Positions 46,444-55,888 are shown, counted from the first letter of the stretch. The stretch is DNA of 64,000 nucleotides from Conexibacter sp. CPCC 206217 (GCF_030646165.1 NZ_JAUTDO010000008.1:124001-188000); one strand, 5' to 3'. The notes: generated by a model not told the origin, from the letters alone. A program made the numbers and translations.

Positions 46444-47273
46444 GCGACGCGGTTGCGGCGAGCGTCGGCGACGCGGATCGGCCGGGCGCGGCGAGCGCGA
46501 GCGCCGCAGGTCGGCCGGCCGCGCACGCCGCGCGCGACGCCAGCGCGGCCGCGCTGCGACGCGGCTTGGTCGCGCTCGGCGACAGCATCACCAACGGCCG
46601 CGGCGAGCCGTGGCTCGGGGTGCCGGCGCTGTCGTGGGCGCAGTGGGTCGCGGAGGCGCTGGAGCTGCCGTTCACGAAGCTCGCCCGCGACGGCGCCCGC
46701 GCCGAGGACGTCCTGCGCGATCTGGCCCCGCGCCTCGCCGGCCCGTACGACGTCGCGGCGCTCTACGTCGGCGTCAACGACGCCCGTTCGCTCGACTGGG
46801 ACGCGGCGGCGTACGAGCGGTCGCTGACGGCGCTTGCGCAGGCTGCGGGCGCATCGCTCGTCGCGCCGGCCGATCGTGCCGCTCCCGGGCGAGCGAACGC
46901 CGGCCGCCTCCTCCTCCTGACTCCGCCGGCCGATCTCGGCCGCCCGACCTGCGCGCCGAAGTCGCTGGAGGCGGCGGCGATCGTGCGGCGGGTGGCGGGC
47001 GAGCAGGGCGCGCTGGTGGTCGCGCTCGACGACCTCGCCGGCCGCCGCTTCGTGCTGCCCGACACCGTCCACCCGACCGCGCTCGGCCAGGTCGAGATCG
47101 CCGCGCGCGCGATCAACGTGCTCGCCGCCGCCGGCCGGCCACCGCGCCACGACGTCTGGGAATCGGCCGACCGCCACCGCTCCCGCCGCGCCGCCCGCGC
47201 CGCCGACCGCCGCTGGCTGACCCTGCTGGCGCAGGACCTCAGGCGGCGGGCGGTCGAGCGGCTCGCCCGCTGA
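46440..47273 (+). CDS. SGNH-fold hydrolase
   Basis: 277 residues from a GTG overlapping the malQ stop. LVALGDSITNGRGEP holds the nucleophile Ser of block I, ALYVGVNDAR block III and VLPDTVHPTALGQVE the catalytic Asp-x-x-His. Residues 1-40 are Ala-rich without a clear signal sequence. An Arg/Ala-rich tail follows. GDSL-type esterase or lipase; its coupling to malQ may be incidental or indicate removal of acyl groups from glucan, which is speculation. Confidence 0.82.
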   Translation: MSDAVAASVGDADRPGAASASAAGRPAAHAARDASAAALRRGLVALGDSITNGRGEPWLGVPALSWAQWVAEALELPFTKLARDGARAEDVLRDLAPRLAGPYDVAALYVGVNDARSLDWDAAAYERSLTALAQAAGASLVAPADRAAPGRANAGRLLLLTPPADLGRPTCAPKSLEAAAIVRRVAGEQGALVVALDDLAGRRFVLPDTVHPTALGQVEIAARAINVLAAAGRPPRHDVWESADRHRSRRAARAADRRWLTLLAQDLRRRAVERLAR

Positions 47274-47345
47274 CTGCCCGCCGCTCACCGGCGCGGTCTC
47301 GCTCCTGCGCGCCGCCCGTGCGCGGTCAGCGCCGCGCCGCCTCAG

Positions 47346-48007
47346 CTACCGCTTCAACGTCACCCCCAACCGCAGCGGCGCGGTCTTGCCGGCGTACTTG
47401 GCGGTGCCGGAGATCGTCACGGCGACGCGCTTCTGTCGCGCCAGCGCAGCCGCAACGCCGCCCGTGAACGTCAGCTTCACCGTCACGCGACCGCTCCCGC
47501 TTGCACTCGCGGCCGCGAGCACGCCCTGACTTCGCGGTATGCAGTTTCTGCGCGACCGCTCTCGTGACCGTCGCGCTCACCTTCGCGCTGCAGGCACCGT
47601 CGCAGGCGAGGCTCACCGTCAGCACGCGTCGTCTCGCGAGCGTTCTCAGCGACGGCAGTCTGCCGGCGGCGGCCAGCCGCGGCGCTCTCACGACGGCCGG
47701 CGGAGGCGTGCCTCTGTCGACCGGTCTCGTCTGATCGCCCGGGGGCCGAGGAGCTGCGACCCGTCGAGGGGCGAAGGAGGGGTCGGCGAACTCGCCGGTC
47801 GGTCTCGTCAGCGCGAAGCGTGCCGTCGTCGGCCTGCGACACGGACGTGTAGCCGCCGTCGCCGGTGACGCGTCGCTGCCCGGTGCCGTTCGGGTAGGCG
47901 AGCCAGAGGCCGCCCTCGTCGAGGTAGGCGATCGAGCCCGCGCTCGCCGGCGTCGTCGGCACGAGCAGCAGCAGCGCGAACGGGACCGCCAGAAGCATTC
48001 TTCGCAC
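47346..48007 (-). pseudogene. Decayed TolB-like secreted protein gene
   Basis: Three frames carry pieces of one secreted protein. From GTG at 48007: a signal peptide (MLLAVPFALLLLVPTTPASA) and one propeller blade (IAYLDEGGLWLAYPNGTGQR). The frame then shifts: GEFADPSFAPRR and SLRTLARRRVLTVSLACDGA in a second frame, and VTVKLTFTGGVAAALARQKR to the TAG at 47348-47346 in a third. Two frameshifts and the loss of most blades show that this gene is broken. The intact relatives have several blades and a basic Ig-like C-terminus. Confidence 0.7.
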
Positions 48008-48114
48008 GCAGCCGACCGTACGACCGTCGCCGCGCCCGCTCGTCGGACGATCTTCCCGCCTGTTTCCCTTGAACGTCCGCGCAGGGCGCGGCGCCGTTCA
48101 GCCGATCGACGCGC

Positions 48115-48795
48115 TCATCCCCACCGCAGCGTTCTCGGCGCGGGGCGTCTGCGCAGCCTGCGCGCGGGCGCGCCGCCGACGACGTCGTTGGCCGCCACGT
48201 CTCTCGTGACGACCGACAGCGTCCCGACGATCGCGTTGTCGCCGACCGTGACGCCGCGCAGCAGGCAGGCGCCGTAGCCGACCCACACGTTGTGCCCGAC
48301 GCGCACGTCGCGCTTGTAGATCCCCTGCAGCCGTATCGGCCGCTCGACCTCGGCGGCGCCGTGGTCGAAGTCGATCAGCATCACGCGGTCGGCGACGATG
48401 CACTCGCGCCCGATCGAGACGTGCTGGTAGGCCGAGATCGTGCACTCCTGCCCGAGCACAGACTTCGCCCCGATCGTCACCTCGCCCTCGTGCACGCGGA
48501 TCTTCGTGCCGTGGCCGATCCACGACCAGCGCCCGAGCACGACCCGCGCGTCCTTGCCGATCTCGAACGTGACGTCGGGGCAGACGAACGCAATCCCGTC
48601 GGTCTGCAGGCGCCCGCGCCAACGCAGCTTCAACCACGCCCAGCGCAGCAGCAGCACCGCGTAGTGGCGGTTGAGCATGTGGTTGCGGCGCATGAAGCGC
48701 AGCAGTCTGCGCGGCCCTCCCGACAGCGGCGGCGGCGCCTCACGCCAGTGCAGCGGCGCAGCCTCCACCTCGGGCGGCGTCATGACGGGTTCCAT
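48115..48795 (-). CDS. Hexapeptide-repeat acyltransferase
   Basis: 226 residues. Isoleucine/valine-led hexad repeats run from about residue 70 (VTFEIGKDARVVLGRWSWIG, IGAKSVLGQECTI, VRVGHNVWVGYGACLLRGVT, VGDNAIVGTLSVVTRDV), forming a left-handed beta-helix as in NodL/WbbJ/LacA acetyltransferases; HNVWVGYGA is the active-site region. The start is uncertain (ATG at 48795 or 48783; no good ribosome site). It probably O-acetylates a sugar or glycan. Confidence 0.85.
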   Translation of the reverse strand: MEPVMTPPEVEAAPLHWREAPPPLSGGPRRLLRFMRRNHMLNRHYAVLLLRWAWLKLRWRGRLQTDGIAFVCPDVTFEIGKDARVVLGRWSWIGHGTKIRVHEGEVTIGAKSVLGQECTISAYQHVSIGRECIVADRVMLIDFDHGAAEVERPIRLQGIYKRDVRVGHNVWVGYGACLLRGVTVGDNAIVGTLSVVTRDVAANDVVGGAPARRLRRRPAPRTLRWG

Positions 48796-48949
48796 CGCTG
48801 CGCATGCTAATGCGTGCCGGCCACTGCGAGTTCCACGTCGGCTGGTCGGCGCGATGACATGCAGGCGGGAAGGCGCGCTCGCGGCCGGTCCGATCGCGCT
48901 CGTCGATCGGGTCGCTGTTCGGGATCCGCCTGCCATCATCCGCGGTCGC

Positions 48950-49927
48950 ATGACGCCGGATCAACGATCGCTCGCCGAGCGCCTGCTGGACGGGGACAAG
49001 CGCGCCCTGGCCCGCGCGATCACGCTCGTGGAGGACGATCGCCCCGAGGGCTGGGCGCTCGTCAGAGAGGTCTATCCGCACACGGGCAGAGCCGCGGTCG
49101 TCGGCTTCACGGGTCCGCCCGGCGTCGGCAAGTCGACGCTGCTGGGCGCGCTGACGAAGGCCGAGCGCGCGCGCGGCCGGACGGTCGGCGTGCTGTCGAT
49201 CGACCCGTCGTCGCCGTTCACCCACGGCGCGCTGCTGGGCGACCGCATCCGCCTGACCGAGCACTTCCTCGACCCGGGCGTCTTCATCCGCTCGATGGCC
49301 AACCGCGGCGCGCTCGGCGGTCTCTCGGAGGCGGCGCTGCAGGCGGCGCTGCTGATGGACGCGGCGGGACGCGAGGTGGTCTTCGTCGAGACGGTCGGCG
49401 TGGGGCAGGCGGAGGTCGACGTGATCGACCATGCCGACACGGTCGTGCTGGCGCTGATGCCGGGCTCCGGCGACTCGATCCAGGCGCTGAAGGCGGGCGT
49501 CATGGAGATCCCCGACATCATCGTCGTCAACAAGGCCGATCACCCGCTGACCGACACCATGGTGCGCGAGATCCGCGGCGTCCTGTCGCTCGGGTCGCAG
49601 AGCGGCTGGCGCGTCCCGATCGTCAAGACGCAGGCGGCGTCGGGGATCGGGATCGACGAGCTGGTCGAGCAGCTGGAGAAGCACCGCGAGTACATCCGCG
49701 GCGAGGGCACGCTGCTGGAACGCCGCCGCCGCAACCTGATGAACGAGGTCGTCGCGATCGCCTCCGCCCGCATGCGCCGCCAGCTCGAGGCCTCGATCCG
49801 CTCCGACCCGGCGGTCCAGGAGCTGCTCGACGAGGTCGTCGCCCGCCGCCTCGACCCCGCCACCGCCGCCACCGAAGTCCTCGCTCGCAACGCCCGCAAG
49901 CTGGAAGCGGAGCGCGACGGGGCCTGA
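48950..49927 (+). CDS. meaB: MeaB/ArgK-type GTPase, methylmalonyl-CoA mutase chaperone
   Basis: 325 residues, normal length. The P-loop is GFTGPPGVGKSTLLGAL at about residues 50-66; SIDPSSPFTHGALLGDRIRL, VFVETVGVGQAEVDV and VVNKADHP (guanine specificity) follow. MeaB guards B12-dependent methylmalonyl-CoA mutase by gating cofactor entry and release. The mutase large subunit is not here, but a B12-binding small protein lies 6 kb downstream. A near-perfect 39-base palindrome follows the gene and may end its transcript. Confidence 0.92.
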   Translation: MTPDQRSLAERLLDGDKRALARAITLVEDDRPEGWALVREVYPHTGRAAVVGFTGPPGVGKSTLLGALTKAERARGRTVGVLSIDPSSPFTHGALLGDRIRLTEHFLDPGVFIRSMANRGALGGLSEAALQAALLMDAAGREVVFVETVGVGQAEVDVIDHADTVVLALMPGSGDSIQALKAGVMEIPDIIVVNKADHPLTDTMVREIRGVLSLGSQSGWRVPIVKTQAASGIGIDELVEQLEKHREYIRGEGTLLERRRRNLMNEVVAIASARMRRQLEASIRSDPAVQELLDEVVARRLDPATAATEVLARNARKLEAERDGA

Positions 49928-49939
49928 CGCGGCCGACCA

Positions 49940-49978
49940 CCGGCACTTCTTGGTCGCTCAGCGACCAAGAAGTGCCGG
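49940..49978. terminator. 39-base near-perfect palindrome, likely hairpin terminator
   Basis: The left arm 49940-49958 (CCGGCACTTCTTGGTCGCT) and the right arm 49960-49978 are exact reverse complements around one central base, giving an 18-bp stem with a TCA loop. It lies 13 bases after the meaB stop and 136 bases before the rpiR gene. It may be a terminator or a REP-like element; the core GCTCAGCGAC also occurs in the hairpin inside the GH57 gene at about 26171. Confidence 0.6.
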
Positions 49979-50116
49979 AGGTCGCTACTCCGCGCGCCAG
50001 AGATCGATCGTCTCGACCCTGGTCGCCTCGAAGTCGCGGAGCCGGACCCCTAACCGGAATCCTGTTCACTCTTTCGCAACACCGCGGGAACCGCGGACCG
50101 GGAGAGTGGTCGCGTG

Positions 50117-51088
50117 ATGGCGAGCATTCCGCGTCCGCTCTTGCCGCACCTGCGTGCGCAGCTGCCCACGCTCGGGACCTCCGATCGCAAGGTCGCCGAC
50201 GTCGTGCTGGCACAGCCGGGCGCGGTCGTGTTCTGGTCGGTCACCGAGTTGGCCGACGCGGCCGGGACGGCGAAGTCGAGCGTCGTGCGCTTCTGCCAGG
50301 GGCTCGGGCTGCGCGGCTACCACGACCTCAAGCTCGTGCTGGCGCAGGAGACCGCGGTCGAGCACCGCGGCGCCGGGCCGGACGGACCGTGGGCGGGCGG
50401 CTTCGCCGGCGGCGGCGCGGCTGGCGCACGGGGGATGGGGACGGTCGTCGGCGCGGGCGGCGCACGCGGCGCGGGCGCCGACAGGCGCGGCGTCGACGGC
50501 GACGACGACCGCGAGCGCGTCACCGACGTGCTCGGCGCGGTCGTCTGGCGCGGGGTCGAGATGCTGCGCGACACCGCCGCGACCGTCCAGCGCGACGCGT
50601 TCGACGCGACGGCCAAGCGGCTGACGGAGGCGCACAGCGTGCTGCTGGTCGGCGCCGGCTCCTCGGCGCCGCTGGCGCAGGACGCCGCGCAGCGGCTGCG
50701 CTCGATCGGCGTGCGCGCCGCCGCGCCGTCCGACGCGCCCGGCCAGCTGATCGCCGCCGCGCTGCTGGGCCGCGAGGACGTCTGCCTCGCGATCTCCCAC
50801 AGCGGCTCCACGCGCGGCACGCTCGCCGCCCTCACCGCCGCCACCGACGCCGGTGCCACGACCGCCGCGATAACGAGCTACTCGCGCTCCCCGCTGACCG
50901 AGCTGACCGACCACGTGCTCGTCGCCGGCGCCCGCTCCGCCTCCCCGCGCTTCGCGTCGCTGACCAGCCGCCTCGCCCACGTCGCCGTCCTCGACGCCCT
51001 CCTCGTCGCCGTCGCCCTGCGCGACGAGCCGCGCGCCGAGGCGGCGCTCGCGCGCACCTCCGCCGCGCTGGCCGATCAGCGGCGCTGA
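50117..51088 (+). CDS. MurR/RpiR-family regulator
   Basis: 323 residues from ATG at 50117 (a GTG lies just before it at 50114; GGGAGAG is 9 bases upstream). The N-terminal HTH_6 domain reads TSDRKVADVVLAQ and LADAAGTAKSSVVRFCQGLG. A SIS domain follows with VLLVGAGSSAPLAQDAAQRL and LAISHSGSTRGTLAAL, which binds phosphosugars. A Gly/Ala-rich linker of about 60 residues joins them, longer than usual. The target genes are not evident; the convergent acyl-CoA dehydrogenase gene overlaps its end by 13 bases. Confidence 0.88.
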   Translation: MASIPRPLLPHLRAQLPTLGTSDRKVADVVLAQPGAVVFWSVTELADAAGTAKSSVVRFCQGLGLRGYHDLKLVLAQETAVEHRGAGPDGPWAGGFAGGGAAGARGMGTVVGAGGARGAGADRRGVDGDDDRERVTDVLGAVVWRGVEMLRDTAATVQRDAFDATAKRLTEAHSVLLVGAGSSAPLAQDAAQRLRSIGVRAAAPSDAPGQLIAAALLGREDVCLAISHSGSTRGTLAALTAATDAGATTAAITSYSRSPLTELTDHVLVAGARSASPRFASLTSRLAHVAVLDALLVAVALRDEPRAEAALARTSAALADQRR

Positions 51089-52227
51089 GCGCCCGGGTTC
51101 CGGGCAGCGGCGCCGAGCAGCGCCCGCGCGATCACCAGCCGCTGGATCTCGCTCGTACCCTCGTAGATCTCGGTCACCTTCGCGTCGCGGTAGTAGCGCT
51201 CGGCGGGGAACTCGCGGGTGTAGCCGTAGCCGCCGAGGATCTGGATCGCCTCGCCGGTCCAGTGGCGCGCGACGCGGGAGGCGAACAGCTTCGCCTGCGC
51301 GCCCTCGACCGTGTGCGGGTGGCCGGCCTGCTTCAGACGCGCGGCGCGCCAGGTCAGCGCGCGCGCCGCCTCGATCTCCGTCTGCATCTCCGCGAGCTTC
51401 TCCTGGATCGCGCCGAAGCGCGCGATCGGGCCGCCGAACGCGACCCGCTCCTTCGCGTACGCGGTCGCGACGTCGAGCGCGGCCTGGGCGATCCCGACCG
51501 CCTGCGCGGCGATCCCGATCCGGCCGCCGTCGAGCGTCCCCAGCGCGATCCGCATCCCGGCCCCGCGCGCGCCGAGCAGCTCTCCGGGCGTGCGTTCGAA
51601 CGTCAGCGCCGCGGTCGAGGAGGAGTTCAGTCCCATCTTCTCCTCCTCGCGCGCGACCGCGAGCCCCGCCGCGGGCCGGCGCACGACGAACGCGGAGATC
51701 GCCCCGTTCGCCGCCTCGTCGCGCGCGAAGACGATCAGCAGGTGAGCGTGTGAGCCGGTCGTGATGAACTGCTTGGAGCCGGTGACGAGGCCGTCTGCAT
51801 CCGCCCGCGTCCGCAGCGCCCCGGCATCGGACCCGGCCTCGGGCTCGGTCAGCGCGAACGCGCCCAGCTCGTGGCCCTGCGCCAGCGGCGGGACCCAGCG
51901 GTCGATCTGCTCGGGCGTGCCGTGGGCCAGCAGCGGGAGCGTCGCGGCGGAGGTGTGGACCGCGACCGTGACCGCGACGCCGCCGTCGGCGCGCGCCAGC
52001 TCCTCCAACGCGAGCACGTAGGAGAGGAAGTCGGTGCCGGCGCCGCCGTGCGCCTCCGGCACGCACGCGCCCATCAGCCCCAGCTCGCCGAGCTGCGCGA
52101 AGACGGCCTTCGGGAACGTGTGCGAGCGGTCCCACTCGGCCGCGTGCGGGGCGATCGCCTCGTCGGCGAAGCGGCGCGCGAGCGCCCGCACCTCGCGCTG
52201 CTCGTCGGTCAGCTCGTGCAGGCTCAT
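51076..52227 (-). CDS. Acyl-CoA dehydrogenase
   Basis: 383 residues, standard for the short/medium-chain family. AFALTEPEAGSDAGALRTRA is the FAD/substrate motif, QILGGYGYTREFPAERYYRD and EIYEGTSEIQRLVIARALLG the C-terminal signatures, the latter with the catalytic Glu. It oxidises an acyl-CoA to the enoyl-CoA and passes electrons to ETF, whose genes lie 5 kb away. It follows a thiolase and a HAD gene on the same strand. Confidence 0.93.
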   Translation of the reverse strand: MSLHELTDEQREVRALARRFADEAIAPHAAEWDRSHTFPKAVFAQLGELGLMGACVPEAHGGAGTDFLSYVLALEELARADGGVAVTVAVHTSAATLPLLAHGTPEQIDRWVPPLAQGHELGAFALTEPEAGSDAGALRTRADADGLVTGSKQFITTGSHAHLLIVFARDEAANGAISAFVVRRPAAGLAVAREEEKMGLNSSSTAALTFERTPGELLGARGAGMRIALGTLDGGRIGIAAQAVGIAQAALDVATAYAKERVAFGGPIARFGAIQEKLAEMQTEIEAARALTWRAARLKQAGHPHTVEGAQAKLFASRVARHWTGEAIQILGGYGYTREFPAERYYRDAKVTEIYEGTSEIQRLVIARALLGAAARNPGAQRR

Positions 52228-52285
52228 CGGCGCGACCTCGCATGCGCGCCCGCGGGCGCGCCTCGTCCATTCGACTCGTACAGGC

Positions 52286-53155
52286 TCATCGGCCGGGCCA
52301 ACGTACCCGCGAGGGCGGCGGTGTCCGGCGCCGCCCGACCATCAGCGACCCCGCGCCGCCGATCGCGACCGCCGCCACAGCGGTCCCGGCGAGCGTCAGG
52401 CGGCGGCCGAGGCGCTCGAAGCGCAGCGTCTGCCAGCCCTCCTCGCGCGCCACGCGCGCCAGCTCGGCGTCCGGATTGACTGCGACCGGGTGGCCGACCG
52501 CACGTAGCATCGGCAGGTCCGACTCCGAGTCGGAGTAGGCCCACGAGGCGCTCAGGTCCAGGCGCTCGCGCGCGGCCAACAGGCGGATCGCCTCGGCCTT
52601 GCCCTCGCGGTAGGTGAAGGGGCCGTCGGGCTGGCCGGTGTAGATCCCCTCGCGCATCTCGGATCTGGCGCCGAGGCCGCCGTCGAACGTCAGCACGTGC
52701 GCGAGCACCTCCGCCAGCTCGTGCGCGGCGGCGGTGACGATGTAGACCGGCCGCCCGGCGTCCTGGTGCTCGTAGGCGACGCGCAGCATCTGCGGGTAGA
52801 CGCGCGGCAGGATCCCCGCCAGCATCTCGGGGCCGAGCCGCAGCATGTCGCGCACCGCCACGCCCTGCATCAGCTTGAAGATCTGCTCGCGGACCTGGTC
52901 GGTACCGGCGTCGGTCGAGCCGCGCAGGCGGAAGCGGACGTTGGCCGCGGCGCCGGCAGCCAGCTGCCGGCGCGTGAGGATCCCCTGCCGGTAGGCGGCG
53001 CGCGCGAACTCGAACGCGGACGAACCGGCCATCAGCGTGCGATCGAGGTCGAAGAAGGCGGCGCCGCGCTGCGGACCGCCCTCCACGACACCAGCGCCCT
53101 CGGGCGCGACGCTGTCGACGCCCTCCGCCGCGCGCTCGCCGCGCTCGTCGCTCAC
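52286..53155 (-). CDS. HAD-IB phosphatase with C-terminal membrane segment
   Basis: 289 residues from GTG at 53155. AAFFDLDRTLMAGSSAFEFA is HAD motif I, VYIVTAAAHELAE motif II and GKAEAIRLLAA with YSDSESDLPMLRAVG motifs III-IV, as in SerB-like HAD-IB enzymes. A short hydrophobic stretch near the C-terminus (LTLAGTAVAAVAIGGAGSLM) suggests membrane attachment. Relatives act on phosphoserine or lysophosphatidate; the position between thiolase and acyl-CoA dehydrogenase makes a lipid substrate attractive but unproven. Confidence 0.85.
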   Translation of the reverse strand: MSDERGERAAEGVDSVAPEGAGVVEGGPQRGAAFFDLDRTLMAGSSAFEFARAAYRQGILTRRQLAAGAAANVRFRLRGSTDAGTDQVREQIFKLMQGVAVRDMLRLGPEMLAGILPRVYPQMLRVAYEHQDAGRPVYIVTAAAHELAEVLAHVLTFDGGLGARSEMREGIYTGQPDGPFTYREGKAEAIRLLAARERLDLSASWAYSDSESDLPMLRAVGHPVAVNPDAELARVAREEGWQTLRFERLGRRLTLAGTAVAAVAIGGAGSLMVGRRRTPPPSRVRWPGR

Positions 53156-53173
53156 GCCGGCCTCGTCATCGCG

Positions 53174-54358
53174 TCAGCTTCTCGCGACCTCGATGATGAC
53201 CGCGTCGCCCTGCCCGCCGCCGGAGCAGATCGCGGCGATGCCGCGGCCGCCGCCGCGACGCTGCAGCTCCAGCGCGAGCGAGCCGAGGATGCGGGCGCCG
53301 GAGGCGCCGATCGGGTGGCCGAGCGCGACCGCGCCGCCGTTGACGTTGACCTTGTCCTCGTCGATGCCGAGCATGCGGATCGAGTTCAGCGTGACGGACG
53401 CGAACGCCTCGTTGATCTCCCACAGGTCGATGTCCTCGACGCCGAGGCCGGCCTTTCTGAGCGCGACCAACGACGCGTTGGCGGGCGTGCGGGCGAGGTA
53501 GGGGAAGTCGTCGGCGATCTGCGCCTGCGCGACGATCGTCGCGAGCGGGCGCTTGCCGTTGGCGGCGGCCCAGTCGCTGGAGGCGAGCACGAGCGCGCCG
53601 GCGCCGTCGTTGACGCCCGGAGCGTTGCCCGCGGTGTGGGTGCCGTCCTTCATGAAGATCGGCTTCAGCGCGGCGAGCGCCTCCAGCGTCGTGCCGGGGC
53701 GCGGCGCCTCGTCGACCTCGACGACGGTGTCGCCCTTGCGACCCTTGACCGTCACCGCGACGATCTCCTCCGGCAGGCGGCCTTCCTCGGTCGCCTTCAG
53801 CGCCAGCTCGTGCGAGCGGACCGACCAGCGGTCCATGTCGGCGCGCGTCATCTCGAGCTCGGCGGCGACCTCGCTGGCCTCGTGCGCCATGTGCTTGCCG
53901 CTGAACGGGTTCGTGAGCCCGTCGTTGATCATCGCGTCGAGCGCCTTGCCGTCGCCCATGCGGTAGCCGAAGCGGGCGCCCTTGAGCAGGTACGGGGCGT
54001 TGCTCATCGACTCCATGCCGCCGGCGACCGCGACCTCGAGGTCGCCCGCGCGGATCGCCGCGTCGAGGATGCCGGCCGCGCGGATGCCCGACGCGCAGAC
54101 CTTGTTGATCGTCTCGGAAGACACGTCCTTGGGGATCCCGCCCTTGATCTGCGCCTGGCGCGAGGGGATCTGGCCCTGGCCGGCCTGCAGCACCTGACCG
54201 AAGACGACGTGCTGGATCTGCTCGGGAGCGACGTCGGCGCGCTCCAGCGCCGCCTCGATCGCGATCCCTCCGAGGTCGGTCGCGTCGAGCGAGGCGAGGC
54301 CGCCGCCGAGCTTGCCGATCGGCGTGCGCGCTGCGCTGAGGATGACGGTAGAGGGCAT
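53174..54358 (-). CDS. Acetyl-CoA acetyltransferase (thiolase)
   Basis: 394 residues, normal length. INKVCASGIRAAGILDAAIR carries the acyl-accepting Cys (about residue 90), GGMESMSNAPYLL follows, and the C-terminal NEAFASVTLN, NVNGGAVALGHPIGASGARI and CSGGGQGDAVIIE carry the catalytic His and second Cys. It cleaves 3-ketoacyl-CoA or condenses acetyl-CoA. First of a minus-strand set with the HAD and acyl-CoA dehydrogenase genes. Confidence 0.94.
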   Translation of the reverse strand: MPSTVILSAARTPIGKLGGGLASLDATDLGGIAIEAALERADVAPEQIQHVVFGQVLQAGQGQIPSRQAQIKGGIPKDVSSETINKVCASGIRAAGILDAAIRAGDLEVAVAGGMESMSNAPYLLKGARFGYRMGDGKALDAMINDGLTNPFSGKHMAHEASEVAAELEMTRADMDRWSVRSHELALKATEEGRLPEEIVAVTVKGRKGDTVVEVDEAPRPGTTLEALAALKPIFMKDGTHTAGNAPGVNDGAGALVLASSDWAAANGKRPLATIVAQAQIADDFPYLARTPANASLVALRKAGLGVEDIDLWEINEAFASVTLNSIRMLGIDEDKVNVNGGAVALGHPIGASGARILGSLALELQRRGGGRGIAAICSGGGQGDAVIIEVARS

Positions 54359-54448
54359 CGGGAGATCTCCGTTGGAAGGTGTGGTCCTGTCGGCCCCCCG
54401 ATGCTAGTCGTCGGTGTTGCGGATGGGCCCCGCTTGTAGCATGGCGCG

Positions 54449-55888
54449 ATGCAGATCGAAGCCACGACGCAGGCCCCGGCGCAGACCGGCGCGGACACGA
54501 TCGCCGTCGGGGTCTTCGACGGGGAGGACATCGCCCACGACGTCGCGGACGGCCTGTTGCAGAGGCTGCTGGACCAGGGCGAGGCGCGCCGCGCCTTCCG
54601 CCATCTCGCCGTCGCCCACGCCGACGGGCGCCGCTACATCGTCGTCGGGCTCGGCGACCGCGCCCGCTTCGACACCGAGCGGGCGCGCGTCGTGGCCGCG
54701 ACCGCGCACGGCCGCGCGCGCGAGCTGGCGACGTCGACGCTCTGCTGGGAGGTCCCGCACCACCTCGACGACGCCCACGTCGGCGCGCTCGTCGAGGGCA
54801 CCGTGCTGGCCGCCTATCGCTTCGACAGATACCGCAACCACCCCGACGACGACGGCGGGATCGAGCGCCTGGTCGTCTCCGCGCACCATCCGATCGACGG
54901 CCCGGTCGCCTACGCGGAGGTCGTCGCGGCCGCCCAGAACCGCGCCCGCGACCTGCAGAACACGCCTTCCAACGAGCTGACCCCGGAGCGCCTCGCGCAC
55001 CGCGCGCACGAGCTGGTGGCCGAGGTCAGCGGCGTCACGCTGGAGGTGCGCGGCGAGGAGGACATCGCGGCGCTCGGGATGGGCGCGTTCGCGGCCGTCG
55101 CGCGCGGCTCGCACGAGGAGGCGCGCCTGATCGAGCTGAGATACGAGGGCCCGGACGCGACCGGCCCGCTGCTGGCGCTCGTCGGCAAGGCCGTCACGTT
55201 CGACAGCGGCGGCATCTCGATCAAGCCGGCGATGAGAATGTCGGAGATGAAGTTCGACATGTCGGGCGGCGCCGTCGTGCTGGAGGCGATCGGCGCGATC
55301 GCCCGGCTGCAGCTGCCGATCCGCGTGCTCGGCGTGATCGGCGCGACCGAGAACATGCCCAGCGGCCACGCCGCCCGCCCCGGCGACATCGTCCGCGCCG
55401 CCAACGGCACGACGATCGAGATCGTCAACACCGACGCCGAGGGCCGGCTCGTGCTGGCCGACTGCCTCGTGCACGCGATCAACCACGGTGCCGAGCGGAT
55501 CGTCGACCTGGCGACGCTGACGGGCGCGGTCGTGACGACGTTCGGCAGCAGCCACGCCGGCCTGTGGGCCAACGACGACGAGTGGGCGCGGGCGCTGGAG
55601 GCGGCCTCGGCCGCCAGCGGCGACCTGCTGTGGCGGCTGCCGCTGCACAGCGACTACGCCGACGCGATCAAGGGCCGCTACGCCGACATCGTCAACTCGA
55701 CCGAGAACCGCAAGGCGGCCTCGATCACCGCGGCGGAGTTCCTGCACCGCTTCGTCGGCGACGTGCCGTGGGCCCATCTCGACATCGCCGGGACGGCCAA
55801 CGACACCGGCCGCTCCTACGCCGGCAGCGGCGGCTCGGGCTACGGCGTGCGGCTGCTCGTCGAGCTGGCAAGACGACTCGGGCAGTGA
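54449..55888 (+). CDS. pepA: Leucyl aminopeptidase (M17)
   Basis: 479 residues, standard for M17. The C-terminal catalytic domain carries VGKAVTFDSGGISIKPAMRM (metal-binding Lys and Asp) and NTDAEGRLVLADCL (metal-binding Asp and Glu, catalytic Arg); DMSGGAVVLEAI lies between. Removes N-terminal residues from peptides in the cytosol, using two metal ions. It is divergent from the thiolase gene and precedes the B12-binding gene by 83 bases. Confidence 0.94.
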   Translation: MQIEATTQAPAQTGADTIAVGVFDGEDIAHDVADGLLQRLLDQGEARRAFRHLAVAHADGRRYIVVGLGDRARFDTERARVVAATAHGRARELATSTLCWEVPHHLDDAHVGALVEGTVLAAYRFDRYRNHPDDDGGIERLVVSAHHPIDGPVAYAEVVAAAQNRARDLQNTPSNELTPERLAHRAHELVAEVSGVTLEVRGEEDIAALGMGAFAAVARGSHEEARLIELRYEGPDATGPLLALVGKAVTFDSGGISIKPAMRMSEMKFDMSGGAVVLEAIGAIARLQLPIRVLGVIGATENMPSGHAARPGDIVRAANGTTIEIVNTDAEGRLVLADCLVHAINHGAERIVDLATLTGAVVTTFGSSHAGLWANDDEWARALEAASAASGDLLWRLPLHSDYADAIKGRYADIVNSTENRKAASITAAEFLHRFVGDVPWAHLDIAGTANDTGRSYAGSGGSGYGVRLLVELARRLGQ

